A stretch of DNA of 64,000 bases, from NCBI GenBank assembly GCA_025529335.1, contig JAMYHX010000020.1:147995-211994 (forward strand), written 5' to 3'. The translations under genes and the position numbers were made by a program. Below the pieces are notes generated by a model. It saw nothing but the letters and a program-made list of their open reading frames with translations, had not been told where the DNA came from and searched no databases. This document shows, piece after piece, positions 11,364 through 23,113 of this stretch; the first letter of the stretch is position 1; each line of letters opens with the position of its first letter. The DNA comes from Rhizopus sp. PT2906. Taxonomy: Eukaryota > Mucoromycota > Mucoromycetes > Mucorales > Rhizopodaceae.

Positions 11364-14300
11364 TCATGAAAACGACAAATCATCAAGCAGCTTATTATAG
11401 CTTAATAATGCTTGAACATCCTTCTTTGCTGTCAATCTTTCATAATAAATAGGACAATCCAAGGAAACACAAGGAACATCTTCACATTGTGATCTGGATT
11501 GATTGTTTGATGTTTTACAGTCAAGTGGCGACAATCCAGTACATTCTTGGCATGTACTTAGTATATTCCTTAGCTTGCGTTGCGCTGATGTTTGTCGACA
11601 GGTAAGGGTATAAATGACCTTTTGAGGCTCTTTTGCACATGTTTCACACACAATTATATTCGCTGCTACTAGTCGTATAGCGCCATCCGTTGTATGCGTT
11701 CCTTGGTCTGTTGATTTACGACAGGCAACACAATGACGGCGTAAACAGTATTGATCAATAAACCTCAACTTTCCATTCTCAGGTTCCGCAAAGCTATTTA
11801 GACCTCCAAAAGCCCCACTTTGTACACGAGGCATATTTTCATACCAAGATAAAATATCTAATCAATGCGCAATTAGACTCTTTGCTGTTATTTCCTAAAA
11901 TAAGCACTTACCAACTCCTATTATATTAAAGATTCTACTTATTGGTGCAATGATCTGTTTACGTATATAATACTCGGCGTTGAGTCGTAAGTGACTATAA
12001 AGAATGCTTTTAGTTATGGTTATGCTTCACTTAATTATTTTTTACATGCCTGTTATATAACACTGTTTCTGGACTAACCACTTCTTCCTTAAGTTTTGCT
12101 CCAGGGCCCTTATAAACGACAACATAAGGGACACGCTCTCCATATTGTGGCTCGGACCGTATACTTTTATTCATTCTTGTCTGTGCGACGATTGCTCCAT
12201 TCGGTCCATCTCGACTAGTATAGGTACCCATACGAACTTCTTTTGCAATAATAAAGTCTTGTAGTCGTACTCGACCCAATAAGATGTTAGTCCATTGTCT
12301 ATAAAGATACTGTTTCAGTTCAGACATATCTTGCGTTCTAAATAAGATCCTAATCTTCAAGTTAAAAAAAAAATACAATTGCTACCGACCATGTCTTACT
12401 TTAAGCTAGACTCCAATATCTTTTGGGTAGCTGGTGTGTGATCTCTTCTGACAGTCTCTATGCCCTTTGCTTCAAAAACTGGTTCAGTCACTTCAGGGCT
12501 TTCATACTTGAAGCCAACATATCTTTTTTTTGCCAAAAGAACAGCAGGATGATAAATCTTTTCAAGCTTTAGTTTTATAGGCGCAGGATTCATTTTGGTA
12601 ATCGTATTTCCAATTTCATTTCCTAGTGCAAAGACCTCTTCAACAGTTTTTCCAGGAAAATAAACAAAGAGACTATCTGTATCTCCATATACAACTTGTG
12701 CACCCCATTTCTCTGTATTATGAATAAGATCAATAGCCTACATACGCAAGGAAATGCTTAGTTATGAAGGAGGGTGTCATCCAATAGACTTACTCTCTCT
12801 AAAGTCTCTCGTCCTGTTTGAACAATGCTGTCGGCAATATCAACAGAAGGCATTCTCCCAGAGAACGAAGCAGAAGTATACCCGTAGGTAACATTTGCAA
12901 TAAACTTCAATGTCAATTGTTTTGCATCAAGAGATCTCAAAAGTCCCTATGGTATCATTAGATATAAGTATCAACTTACATCTATTATACTTACAGAATC
13001 ATCCTTGTGCTCTTTCATTGACTTTTTAACCATAACTCTTGTATCTAAGAGCTCTTGAAGCATTTTAGCAAGTAAACTCTTTCGAACTTCAGGCTTTACA
13101 AACATCACCCCGTTAGGAGATACTATCAGTTCGGTGAATATAGGTTATGAACATAAGCATTAGAGCACCTACTATTAATGTAGTCTTTTAAGGAATTCAA
13201 TAGTCCATCAGGTAAGTCAAATGAGTCCAAGACGCCAAATCGCGAAGATTCTCCAGGTTTTTGAATACGGCCTAAGCATGTGGAATAACTATGCAAAAAA
13301 GATTGTTGTATTATACTACATGTGCTTGAATATACATCGACTATTTACCAATAGTTGTAAGCAATAATAATCGAAGGATACAGGCTTTGAAAGTCTAGGA
13401 CAGCTATCGAACTGTTGTAAAACTTTGAAATAGGTTCCATAATGAGTGGTAAACATTCAAGAGAGCGCTGGGAGCCAACCTGATAAGATAGATGAGTATC
13501 TATCACCCACAATTGAGTTTTTTGTTTACCTGTTTTCTGCTCGGGGAAATCATTAGAAAGTTCTCAGGCTTTGAAATGCGAAGCATGATTGATTCAACTT
13601 TGAATTGAGATCCTCTTGTAAGGACTGAATAGAAATTGACACCGAAAACTCTGGCAGATTCACAAGTGCGACTAATGATCTGAGACACATCTAGTATATC
13701 CAGATTCATTTGCACTCGCTTCATGTAATACTTGAATAACCGATATCTTAAAACAACTGGTCCATGTCGATACCATGCTGTCAACGTTGCATGGGAAAAG
13801 TGAGGTACCCTTGAGAAGTATTAGATGGAAAGTTTGATGAACTGTATAATTGAATACCTCTCATGTAGTAAATTGTATGCAATGTTCTCGAGTGTATAAC
13901 TCGTCAACGCAAGTTCACTTCTCATTAATCGCCAGACGTTAAGCATATGTCTTCCACATATCTTATACATTGATGCCTTCTTATACCCCCAATCGTCTTT
14001 GCGGACACTGTTGGAAGAATAACTAATCATTCTTGATAATTCATCTACAACATTGATTCCTGCAAAAGTAATAGTTTAGCGCACGCATAATGACCCTAGT
14101 CCGTCATACCTAAATGAGCTCCTCGTTCGATAAGATAGCCCCATGATGAATTCTGGACTTCATAACCAACCAACATATCAGGATCATAGAGTCTGACCTT
14201 TTCGATTAGAATAGAAAAAAGTTCCTCTTCTGTTTCTGCATAGTCTATGTCAGCACCTGAATTCAAACGATTAGAATGTCTGTGCAAGTAATTCATGCTG

Positions 14301-17300
14301 TAGCTTACGTGTTGCAGCAATTCCAATTTTTGTTACAATAAAGTCGTTTAAACATATGATACCAAGGCGGTAGCCTTGCTGATAGCCATTCGTTGGAACA
14401 TTTAAGTCTTCAGTTTTCAGACAATAGAATATAACAGACACTGCATCTTGCTCTGGGTCTGGCAATAAGTCAGCTCTAGTATTAGCTATTGTGATAAAAT
14501 AAGCCCATTAAAGAATATAGTCATGTTATATATTATTACCGTGTATTTCCACGCTAAAATAGTCTATGTTGCTCTTGATATATGTAGTCTTGGCTTCAGG
14601 TTTGCTGGCGCTGTATTTAAAATCAAATGGTCCATCAATTGAGAGACCATCAAGCTGTTGTTATTGTTGTTAGTGTATATTAATTTAGAGTGCTATCTCC
14701 TCATGAACACTACCTGTGATCCTTCGTAAGTAATTTTAGGCTTTTTACACATCCTCTCATCCTCTAGCCACGCTTGTACTTCTTTAAAGCTGGGTGGAAG
14801 ATTAGTTGGAGTCCAATGACGGATGGTAACTTTAGAGGCTTCATTTCTCTTTTGCCGCATGTGAAAATATTTATTCTTGAACTCCTTTAAGCTATCTATT
14901 GTATTGCATTTCAGTTTAAATTCCTGCCCATTAAATGAAGTTGGGTATGTTGGTACGTCAGACAATTTGCTATAGAATGGCTCTTTGTACATGACGTTGG
15001 GTATATTCTTCATTATTGGATCTTTCTCTGTTATGGTTGGTGGTGGATGAACATAGACAAATTCCATTTGTGCAGGTTTGTGTGCTATTTGAGTGACTTT
15101 TGCACGTTTTCTGCTACTTGATGCGTTTTCACTCTTTTGAAAGTATCTTTCCCAGTTGTAGTCTACATTGTCATCCTGTTCAATATCATTTGTTACATGT
15201 ACTGCCTGCTGTTTCTCGACGATATTAGAACCCGATGATATAGACAAGAGCTGCTTTGCACTACATGGTCCAGCTTGGACTGTAGGTAATGATTCATGCA
15301 AGAGTACATGTTTTTCAAAATCATCTTTTGGTCGTTGCTCATCTTTTGGTGGCCACATATCATTAAGCTTGTTCAAAAAAAGCTTTCCAAGTGTTTGCTT
15401 ATCAAGAATATCACTCATGTCTATTTGTCCTGGACTAGTGTCATCTCCTTTCGCCACTTCTTCATTATGAGTATGCTCTACAGTCATTCCCTCCTGCTGA
15501 GAGCTAAGTAGCGGTTCACCATTATTTAAAATAGATCGACTGACGCCATATTGAGAGTTTGATAATATTGTTCTATTTTCTTGACTGCAAATGTTTTTCT
15601 CTCCAACATTGTTTGACATACTACTGCTGTCCTGAGGTATATCTTTTTGTGATTTGCCCTCAGCTATGGTATGCTGCTGATTCAATACCTTTTGTTTCCT
15701 TTTTCTTCTCCTGTTGAATATGGGACTTTCTTTAATAACTACAGATACAATTGTCTCACTGTCATTTTCAGGCATTTTCCTCTTTCTTATCTTCATCTTT
15801 TTCAACAATTTCTTTTCTTGTTCCCATTGTTCCTTTGCCGATGTTGAGCGCGCATTACTTGTTGATTCGTCTATATCCTTTGTACCATCTAATTGACTGA
15901 TTCGAAGCTTTTGTAAAAACCGATTTGGACGCGACCTACATGACAATTTCAGTTTATAAAAGAATACTTCACATGCTTTCACGTCTTACATGGTATCAGG
16001 AAGTATATTGCTTATTTGAAATGGTTCATCTTCAGTATATTGTGCATCGTTTTCTTCTAACCTAAGCTTTCGTTTTTGTCCTACTTGTGATATCATATCT
16101 ACTTGTTCTGATAAGGAGTTTGTTTTCTGAGGTTTCATGGTTCCACCTTGATGTATACAATCGTCATCATCTTCGTATTCTATACTCACCACGGGCCTTG
16201 ATGAACCTTTTCTCTTTTCAGATTCTTCTATCCATTTCGCAATATCACTTTCTTTTAAACCATAATCGTCGTTATCAAAGGTATCATCCCCCAAGATCTG
16301 CTGCTCAGTTTCTTCATGGCCCAAGTCGAAATGTTGTTCTTCGTCATCATCTTTTGCTTTACTTTCGAGATATGAGTCAATAAGGTTTGTATCCACATAG
16401 TTTTGTGTTATCCATGCTTTATATCGAGATGGATCAGAGATAACGTTAAATTGGTTCATCTCTTTTTCTTGGGGAGTAGCAACGTGCTGCGACTTTCCTA
16501 GTTGATTTGTAATACCCTTTTTGAGCTGATAGTATTCTTGTGGATACAGAGCTTCAACAGATTGAAATGCAGTCATAACACCATTTAATAAGATAGGATC
16601 TTTATTTGTGTGGGTGTCACTGCCTGATCTCTCAATCATTTTGTTCAAGATGCTTCTTAACGAAGGCTCTGAAGTCCAAGGCATGCTGGATGGCACACGC
16701 TGGTCGTCTGTTTGGGATACTGACCACAAAGGTTCTGTATTCCCCTTTGCCCTACGACGCTTAGCTTCATCCTTCCATATGGTTTCTAGTGATTTCACGA
16801 GTTTCCTTTTAGCTACTTCATCAGGGTTGAGTAAATCATGTTTCTGTAACTTCATCTCGTAGCTCAAATTAGCATGAATATCTCTTTCGGTGATATCTAA
16901 TCGGTTCAGGATGCACATACTGGTAGCATCAATTTCCAATTCACAATGACTTTCTCGAGCAAGAGCATCTGATTGTAACATGACAGGTACAGTTTCTGAT
17001 GTATAAACTGATTTATCATGCACCTCTGCCATAGAAGCTGACCCTGACACCTGAGATTTATTGTACTCTGACCTGGGTGTATTAACCAAAGGCGAACGGA
17101 AACGAAGACCGATCTCTGCATGTCTACCAACGGTATCTGTATCCAAATGAATACAATCCATACCATAGAGGTTATAATCCATCAAGAACTGAAGCTCAAA
17201 CGGGATATGGGACTCAAAGGGCTGAAAATGAGTCCCCATGATGGCTTGTGATTGAAGTATATCGACCATCTGTTGCTTTTCAGATGGGTCTATAATGTAT

Positions 17301-17735
17301 ATCTTTAAAAACGTCTGGTATCCAGTGTGGTATCCATAGAATGGTACACCCTTCACAAGGACAATGGCAGCGATATGCTGATTTTTCTTGTCAGGACTAG
17401 GTCTGATTGACTGGTCAAAGGCTTGATTGAGACAGGTTCCAAATTGAAAGATGCTCTTTTGGATATCTTCTAAAGTGTATTCTTGCGGTATAGTATAAGG
17501 GACAAAGAAATAAGGGTAGATCTATGTCGATTTGGTTTAACAGTTTTACTCGATTCGTCATGTTTACCTGATGAATATGAACACATGCTTTCTGACCTGC
17601 ATCGGTAGATCCAAATATTCTAATAACAGGTACTCTTGACAGAGGGTCGTCACAGAAGGGAGAATAAGTGCGATCTAAAAAGCATGGCCTTTGTAGGTAG
17701 TGATCTATATCGACTATTCTTATAGAGATGGTCAT
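11364..17735 (-). CDS. REV3: DNA polymerase zeta catalytic subunit
   Basis: Sixteen exons join in frame to about 1,861 residues of the B-family translesion polymerase REV3. The start MTISIRIVDIDHYLQRP is the family opening. Exon 2 (17521-15990) and exon 3 (15935-14714) carry the long, poorly conserved Rev3 middle region with acidic and Ser-rich stretches. Downstream come an exonuclease-like domain (DPDMLVGYEVQ, SSWGYLIERG) in which the catalytic DIE motif is absent (SVEIHA instead), polymerase motif A DFQSLYPSIIIAYNY (about residue 1305), motif B LKFIANVTYGYTSASFSGRMP, and motif C VYGDTDSLFVY (about residue 1474). The C-terminus has CysA (CVACRKS and CETC) and CysB (CQEC, C..PC..C), the latter an Fe-S site that binds accessory subunits in known Rev3. 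The intron between 12050 and 11994 needs a GC donor. All catalytic residues are intact, so the gene looks functional. Confidence 0.95.
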
Positions 17736-17837
17736 GTTGAATCTCTAGAGATCAACTGAGATACAAAAAAGGAAATGAAAAGCTAAGCATGCAAGCATGT
17801 CAAATAAAACTCCCCTCTGATAAATAAACAATAGTGT

Positions 17838-18812
17838 TTATTTCTTTTCAATGATAAAAGGAAGTCCAGCCTCTTCTCTGAGAACTAGATCAAAGAGTTA
17901 GTACTAAATTCCATAAATGGAGTGCAAACACATACCTCCGACAACGCTTGTCAAGTCAAAATCACCATGCTTCTCTTGTGCAGTATTACAATGTTCCAAA
18001 AACTTGTGAGTGATAGGTACAGACGCATTAGACTCCTTTGCAAGGTTGATTATATGATTCACATCCTTTTTGGCAGAACTAATAGGAAAATGTATTTCGT
18101 GTGTAAAAGTTTGTTGAGACATACGTGAACCGTATGTAGCTACCATTGTTCCTGGCAAGAAGCCATCCAATAGCTCTTGAGCTTTATCTTGACCAACACC
18201 AGAGGCTTCAGCAAGAGTCATGTATTCGGCCAACATCTCTACAGTGCTTGTCACAACAAAGTTACCACATAATTTCAAGCGTAATGATTGACCAACGGCA
18301 TCGCCAAGTTCAATCTTCTTTTTACCAATAGCTGGAATCAATATTGACAAGGCTTTAGAGCGACTGTTACTGTCACCACCAGCGACCAGAACGATTAATT
18401 CTGCAGCAGCAGCCTTTGCTGGAGGGCCCATTACGGGGCAAGCCAAGTAGGTTGCACCAACTTGAGACACCTTTTCAGCGAGTTTCTCTGCCATTTTAGG
18501 ACTAATCGTAGATTGTTCAACAAAGAGAGCGCCGGATTTAAGATGAGGGACCAGGTCATTCACCGTTTCTTCTACAGCCGTGTCATTTAGAAGACATGAA
18601 AAGATGATGTCTGATTTCTTTGCAACTTCTTCAAGTGAGGTAGCTACTTTTACAGGATGGGTCTTTTTGAGTTCTTCGGCTTTTGCTTGGGTACGATTGA
18701 AGACCAACAAAGAGGGATAACCGAGTGATTCGACGTGCTTTGCAATATGACCAGCCATGTTCTTGCCCATAGCGCCTAGACCGATAAAGCTGCATTGTAA
18801 GTTGGAGGACAT
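17838..18812 (-). CDS. 3-hydroxyisobutyrate dehydrogenase-like / 6-phosphogluconate dehydrogenase family protein
   Basis: Two exons, 18812-17936 and 17884-17838, give 307 residues. The N-terminal Rossmann domain starts FIGLGAMGKNMAGHIAKH (GxGxxG) with VFNRTQAKAEEL at the end of beta-2. The substrate motif is EQSTISPKMAEKLAEK, and the hinge to the helical domain is LIVLVAGGD. The catalytic lysine region reads LRLKLCGNFVVTSTVEMLAEYMTLAEASGV, the usual GxxGxGxxxKxxxN site with K retained. The last exon ends REEAGLPFIIEKK. Members include 3-hydroxyisobutyrate dehydrogenase (valine catabolism) and the GLYR1/glyoxylate reductase group. The sequence alone does not fix the substrate. No mitochondrial presequence is seen, which argues against the standard valine-pathway enzyme. 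Confidence 0.85.
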
Positions 18813-19352
18813 TTTTTTTTTTAATTAGAAAAAAAAAGGCATAAATTCGAACTGGGGTTTAAATATGAAAAGTAACGAGTTTATTGTTGACAAATGCTTA
18901 CTCATTGATTACAGTTTTTAGGCTTGAAATTCAGCCCATTTATTAGTTTTTGGGGGGGGACAACTTGATCTATATTTAACATCATATCAATATCACTTTA
19001 TTACAGATGAGACTATGCTCTCCACAGTAATAAATCATATTCAATGAGTCATTTTTAAGCCGGAGACCCTATTTTATTCACCAAATTTGGTTATTTTATC
19101 ATTATAAATAAACAGTCTGACTCTTTCTTTTTTATTTTAAAAGGGGACATAAAAAAACTAGCTTAAAAAAGTCTAAAATACAACATTTTTTTTAATACAC
19201 AAAAATGTTAACTTAGGGAATTGCATAAAAAGAGAGGATTGACATAAATAAAGAATGGTATACAGTTAAGATAATAAGTAAATGGTAATAAGAATTAAAG
19301 CAAAGGGAATAAATATATATGTATATGGGCATATATAAAAAAGAGAAAGAAT
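18813..19352. other. AT-rich intergenic spacer
   Basis: The spacer includes a run of T then A at the promoter of the dehydrogenase-like gene (about 18814-18836), a G8 run near 18950-18958 and many TTATTTA elements. It also contains the 3' flank of the Ser-rich gene. Nothing coding is seen. Confidence 0.5.
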
Positions 19353-20639
19353 CTACAATACTCCTACACGAGATGACTTTTTACCTGTCATCAAGTTCTT
19401 GAAGCTCTTCCATAATTTACCAACTTTCGAGGGCTCTTCTGGTATTGTCGTTGCCGCAGTACTAGGTTTCTTTTTAAGTAATTCATCATTATTATTCTTT
19501 TTAAATGAAAATAAAGATGGCTTGCTTGGCTTGTCAATTTTATCTGCGTTTGGTGTTGGACGGAATGAAGATATCACACGAGCAGATATCTTTTTTACTT
19601 CAGATTTTATAGTTTTCTTTTTCGGTGGTTCTGGAAGAGGTTTCTGTGCCGCAGATCGATCGACTCTAGGTGTAGTTGATACATTTGGTTGCTTGGCAGA
19701 ACAAGGCGTAGTAGATTCCGCTGGTTTTTTCCAGAAGGCACGACTAGCGAATTCTGAAGCACGTGAGGTAAAAGATTTTTTGGAACTGGGGTTACTTGAT
19801 AATTTGGTGCAACTATTACTGCTACTACTACTAGAATTACTATTTTTCTTTAAAGATGCTCTAGAATCATTGGTCGTTTTGTTCGTCTGAATAGAGCCGA
19901 TGGTTGTACCAAGTTGACCACGCTTGGGAGATGCAGGTGATACAATAGATGACGATGTCTGTGGCGGTTGTCGCTTTGAGAAGAAGTCCTTTAATGACTG
20001 AACTGTTCCCTTTTTTATCTCTAGTCTTTCAAGGGGTGGATCTGTAGTAATAATCGACGTCTGTGTCGTCCTCTGACTCAGGTTACTCAGGGAATCCGGT
20101 AACTGAAAGAGGGATCTTATTGAACGCACGGTGCCTCGTTGTATTGAGCTCAGGACAGAGGATCTTCTACTGTATGAGGAATCTGCATCATGACGACTAA
20201 TGCTGGTTGTGCTTTTTGATTGGATAGATGAAGCTCTATTGATAGACGGTGGCGATACTCGAGCAACATCGCGAGGATCAGCTTCCGCAATAGGTAAGAA
20301 ATGGTCATCGTTGTGAAACGGAAACGCTAGAGGTCTCGGGCAAGAATAGACTAGATCGGGTTGGCGAGGGGTTTGGTGGTATCTTTTTTTCTTTTTTGGT
20401 GGACCAGTAATGTGAGGCTTTTTGTTCTCATCGGTTGTTGTTATAGTTGAAGTTGAAATAGTGGTTGGAGTTGATACAATTGAGCATGTGGGAGTGAACG
20501 ATGAAGAGGTATATCCGCTATCAGCTCCGGCCGATATTTCAGATTCGAGTGAGGAGCGTTTTTTATGAAGTGTATGCTTTGAGTCTTGCTTTGAGCGAAT
20601 CAAATATTGTTCATGTCTAAGGCCAGAAGAATGAAACAT
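19353..20639 (-). CDS. Serine-rich basic hypothetical protein
   Basis: A single open frame of 428 residues without visible introns. I do not recognise a catalytic domain. The protein is Ser/Thr/Lys-rich and probably disordered. It has a basic cluster GPPKKKKRYHQTPR near residue 78 that could act as a nuclear signal, followed by the more ordered PRPLAFPFHNDDHFLPIAEADPRDVARVSPP. Several Ser runs occur (SSSSSSNS), and the C-terminal segment KVGKLWKSFKNLMTGKKSS looks like an amphipathic basic helix suited to membrane or protein binding. Its length, stop-free reading over nearly 1.3 kb and biased composition support a real gene. A plus-strand frame inside it (19399-19890) is a shadow. Function is unknown; a regulatory or cytoskeletal adaptor is only a guess. 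Confidence 0.7.
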   Translation of the reverse strand: MFHSSGLRHEQYLIRSKQDSKHTLHKKRSSLESEISAGADSGYTSSSFTPTCSIVSTPTTISTSTITTTDENKKPHITGPPKKKKRYHQTPRQPDLVYSCPRPLAFPFHNDDHFLPIAEADPRDVARVSPPSINRASSIQSKSTTSISRHDADSSYSRRSSVLSSIQRGTVRSIRSLFQLPDSLSNLSQRTTQTSIITTDPPLERLEIKKGTVQSLKDFFSKRQPPQTSSSIVSPASPKRGQLGTTIGSIQTNKTTNDSRASLKKNSNSSSSSSNSCTKLSSNPSSKKSFTSRASEFASRAFWKKPAESTTPCSAKQPNVSTTPRVDRSAAQKPLPEPPKKKTIKSEVKKISARVISSFRPTPNADKIDKPSKPSLFSFKKNNNDELLKKKPSTAATTIPEEPSKVGKLWKSFKNLMTGKKSSRVGVL

Positions 20640-22441
20640 CTATAGTTTTCCTTTTAAAAGAAAAAAAGCTTCTTTTTTGTTGTTATGTTCTATAAAAGGC
20701 TGTTGTTGCTTCTATGGTTACTTGAGCCTATTTTCAAAAGGAGTGAAAAAATAAAAATAAAAAAAAAGAAAAAAGAAAAGGAGGTATATAAAAACCATTT
20801 TGTTATTTTATTTCTTGTGTCTTGTAACACGAAGCTTATAAAATAGGTTAAAGATGGAATCAATGCATCTATTATTTAATGGGCCGTGATGACTGTATGC
20901 TGACTTATTCTACAATTCTTCTTTCATATGCTCGCCCACTCCTTATTTTTTCTGCAAAATGATTTGAATTAAGCAGAGGCAATATTTATTGCATCCATAC
21001 AAAGTCCGAGCTGGAAATTTTTTCTTCATCATTTTTCGCTATGCCAAATACAGAGGGCTAGAATTGATTGGATTATCACTGGATCAGGCTATACAACAGT
21101 TCATGTAGATGTTTTTTTTTTTTTTTTTTTTAAAGAATATTAAATACCTCTTATAACTTTGTATAGGTTAAAGTTCAATACTATTACTGTTATCTTTGTA
21201 GTCACTTCAAAGCGCAAAGATACTTACAAGATTAATCCTAGCCATGAATTGAGTGCATTAAATTAATAGTGTTTAATTAAATGGCTTCTACGGTCTTTGA
21301 AGTTTACAAATAAACATTTAATTATATGTCGTTCCTATTACAACAGCGGTTACCTTGACTCCGATCTCGATTGTGGTGATTACAATAAAATAAAATTTTT
21401 ACTTTACATCTTTCTAAGCCGCACATTGTGGTACGAATATCTAACTATGGCCATGCAAAAGTACAAAACACTGAACTTGTTCAAAACCACGCGGAACAAG
21501 CCTGTAAACGTGGCTCGCTCAAATACGCCCTACCAATCAAATTTCTTGAGAATCCGCCAGATGTCAAGTATGACGGCGATTAATGAGGCAAAAACAGCTG
21601 GAACGTTGCTCTTGACAAAAGAAAAAGCTGATTTATCCTTTAGATGATTTTGTTTGTGTATACAATGGATAGATAAAAAAAAAAAAGTTGACATGAATGA
21701 AAATGCACTCAAAGTCAATGATTTCTGATGGATAAACGTTGTGTATTCGGGCATTAAACTTCGATACCTTATTTTAGGTGCCTGAAGAAATCTTGATATG
21801 CTTTAAACAGCATTCGCCTGTCTATTGAAGATGCTGTTAAAATCACTTTTTTATTTAAAAGTTCTAATAAAGACGTTGTAGTCAAGACGCTTGTTGGATG
21901 ATTCATAAAAGATTACTGCAAAACATTCAAGAACACCGAGTAGAATTTCAAAAAGTAGCACTTAAATTTTGTTTACAAGATAAACGGGAGAGGAATGATT
22001 TATAAAGAAAAGTACGTTTGATGTATGAATGAAAGCTGCTACTTAATGTCTCTTGGAAAGTAATATACTCTGCATATGCTTGTTGTCCACAATAAAGCAG
22101 AAACTTTCCCATTTATTTTCTTTATCACCCTAATATAGGCAGATACATGCTGTATGCAGCCAATTTAACCACTTAAAGACTCTTCTACACTGTTGCTATT
22201 ATTCTAAAGAGATCAAGTGGCTAAACTAAGAGATCAGTAGTTTTTAATAGTAAATATGGACGATTGACGTGTAGAAGAGTACACCATGGTAGATCTTTTA
22301 CTCTGTGACGATCACCACAACACGGTGATAATGCCTGTGTCCTCAAGGTTAATCCCATATGCACTTTTATGTTTTAATTGTTGATTGTCCACAGCTGTTC
22401 ACATGTGGGCTATTTATTATTAAATAACACACATTGATCAA
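20640..22441. other. Gene-poor AT-rich island with coding-like traces
   Basis: This 1.8-kb stretch begins with the promoter of the Ser-rich gene and includes a T21 run near 21111-21131. The frame 21297-21647 (plus) is open but unrecognised. A different frame over about 21450-21570 reads AEQACKRGSLKYALPIKFLE, which looks like decayed coding sequence. Short inverted repeats (ctcttctacac near 22183 and gtgtagaagag near 22269) flank about 75 bp. I infer an old insertion, without evidence for its family. Confidence 0.35.
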
Positions 22442-22771
22442 ATGCCCTTACAAAGACAAAAAAAAAAACTCTATCATATGATTGACGAAGATGTTACACC
22501 AATCATCTCACTCATAAGGGTTATGTCAGCGGCGTCACTGGAATATCGCAGAAGGAACTCCTTCAGAGGTCAAGGCAGATTTAAGAATGTCCTTGCTGAC
22601 ATAAATAAGTTTCGAATGTCAAAGGTATTCTTTTATGAAATGAGAGTGATAAAATCGATGCTATCTAATGCCATTTTTGTAACTTCAATTCCTTTGGTCT
22701 GTAGCAACTGCAAACAGAAGCGATTGGAGCAGAAGAAGTTTTCAAATGGCAAACATTCCATAGTATATTAG
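22442..22771 (+). pseudogene. Possible remnant of a TnpB/Fanzor-like zinc-ribbon protein
   Basis: A 109-codon open frame in a gene-poor island with no promoter-like context. The segment VLADINKFRMSKV followed 40 residues later by LVCSNCKQKRLEQKKFSNGK resembles the end of TnpB/Fanzor-type nucleases: a RuvC-III aspartate with an S/T-S-K-x-C style motif, then a CxxC zinc ribbon. The first cysteine pair expected after SK is missing (SKVFFYEM), and nothing upstream resembles the RuvC-I or RuvC-II parts. It is therefore at best a fragment. I recognise the pattern only loosely; it may be an unrelated orphan or a chance frame. Confidence 0.25.
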
Positions 22772-23113
22772 ATTACAATAGAACAGAGCTACAAATGTAA
22801 GCTCGATATTTCTTTGGCATTTTAGAGAGAGAGAGAGAAAGGTGAAGTAAGACTCTCGGTATTCACAAGGAAAGTAACTGTAGAGAATATGGCTTCCTTC
22901 AACAAGATTTAAATATTTACGTGCAAGTGTTTGAATCAAATTCAGTATGAAATACTAAAAGAGTATAAATGTAGGTGGATATGACTGTATATCGTACACA
23001 TCTTATCAAGTTTAAACTCCACCCCTGCAAAAATAATCACATTTAAAAAGTACCTATTTTTTTCCTCTTTTTTTTTTTTTCACTTGTTTAATCAAACAAC
23101 AAACACGAGCACG
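22772..23113. other. Promoter region of adenylate kinase
   Basis: Noncoding stretch. Close to the start codon are an AAAAAGTACC element and a long pyrimidine tract (about 23056-23082), followed by a leader containing CAAACAACAAACACG before ATGGCC. This is a typical strong-gene 5' UTR. No upstream frame is convincing. Confidence 0.5.

Noticed and set aside
19399..19890. 163-codon plus-strand open frame
   Set aside because: It is the antisense shadow of the Ser/Lys-rich protein gene; repeated Ser and Lys codons read as Leu/Phe runs.
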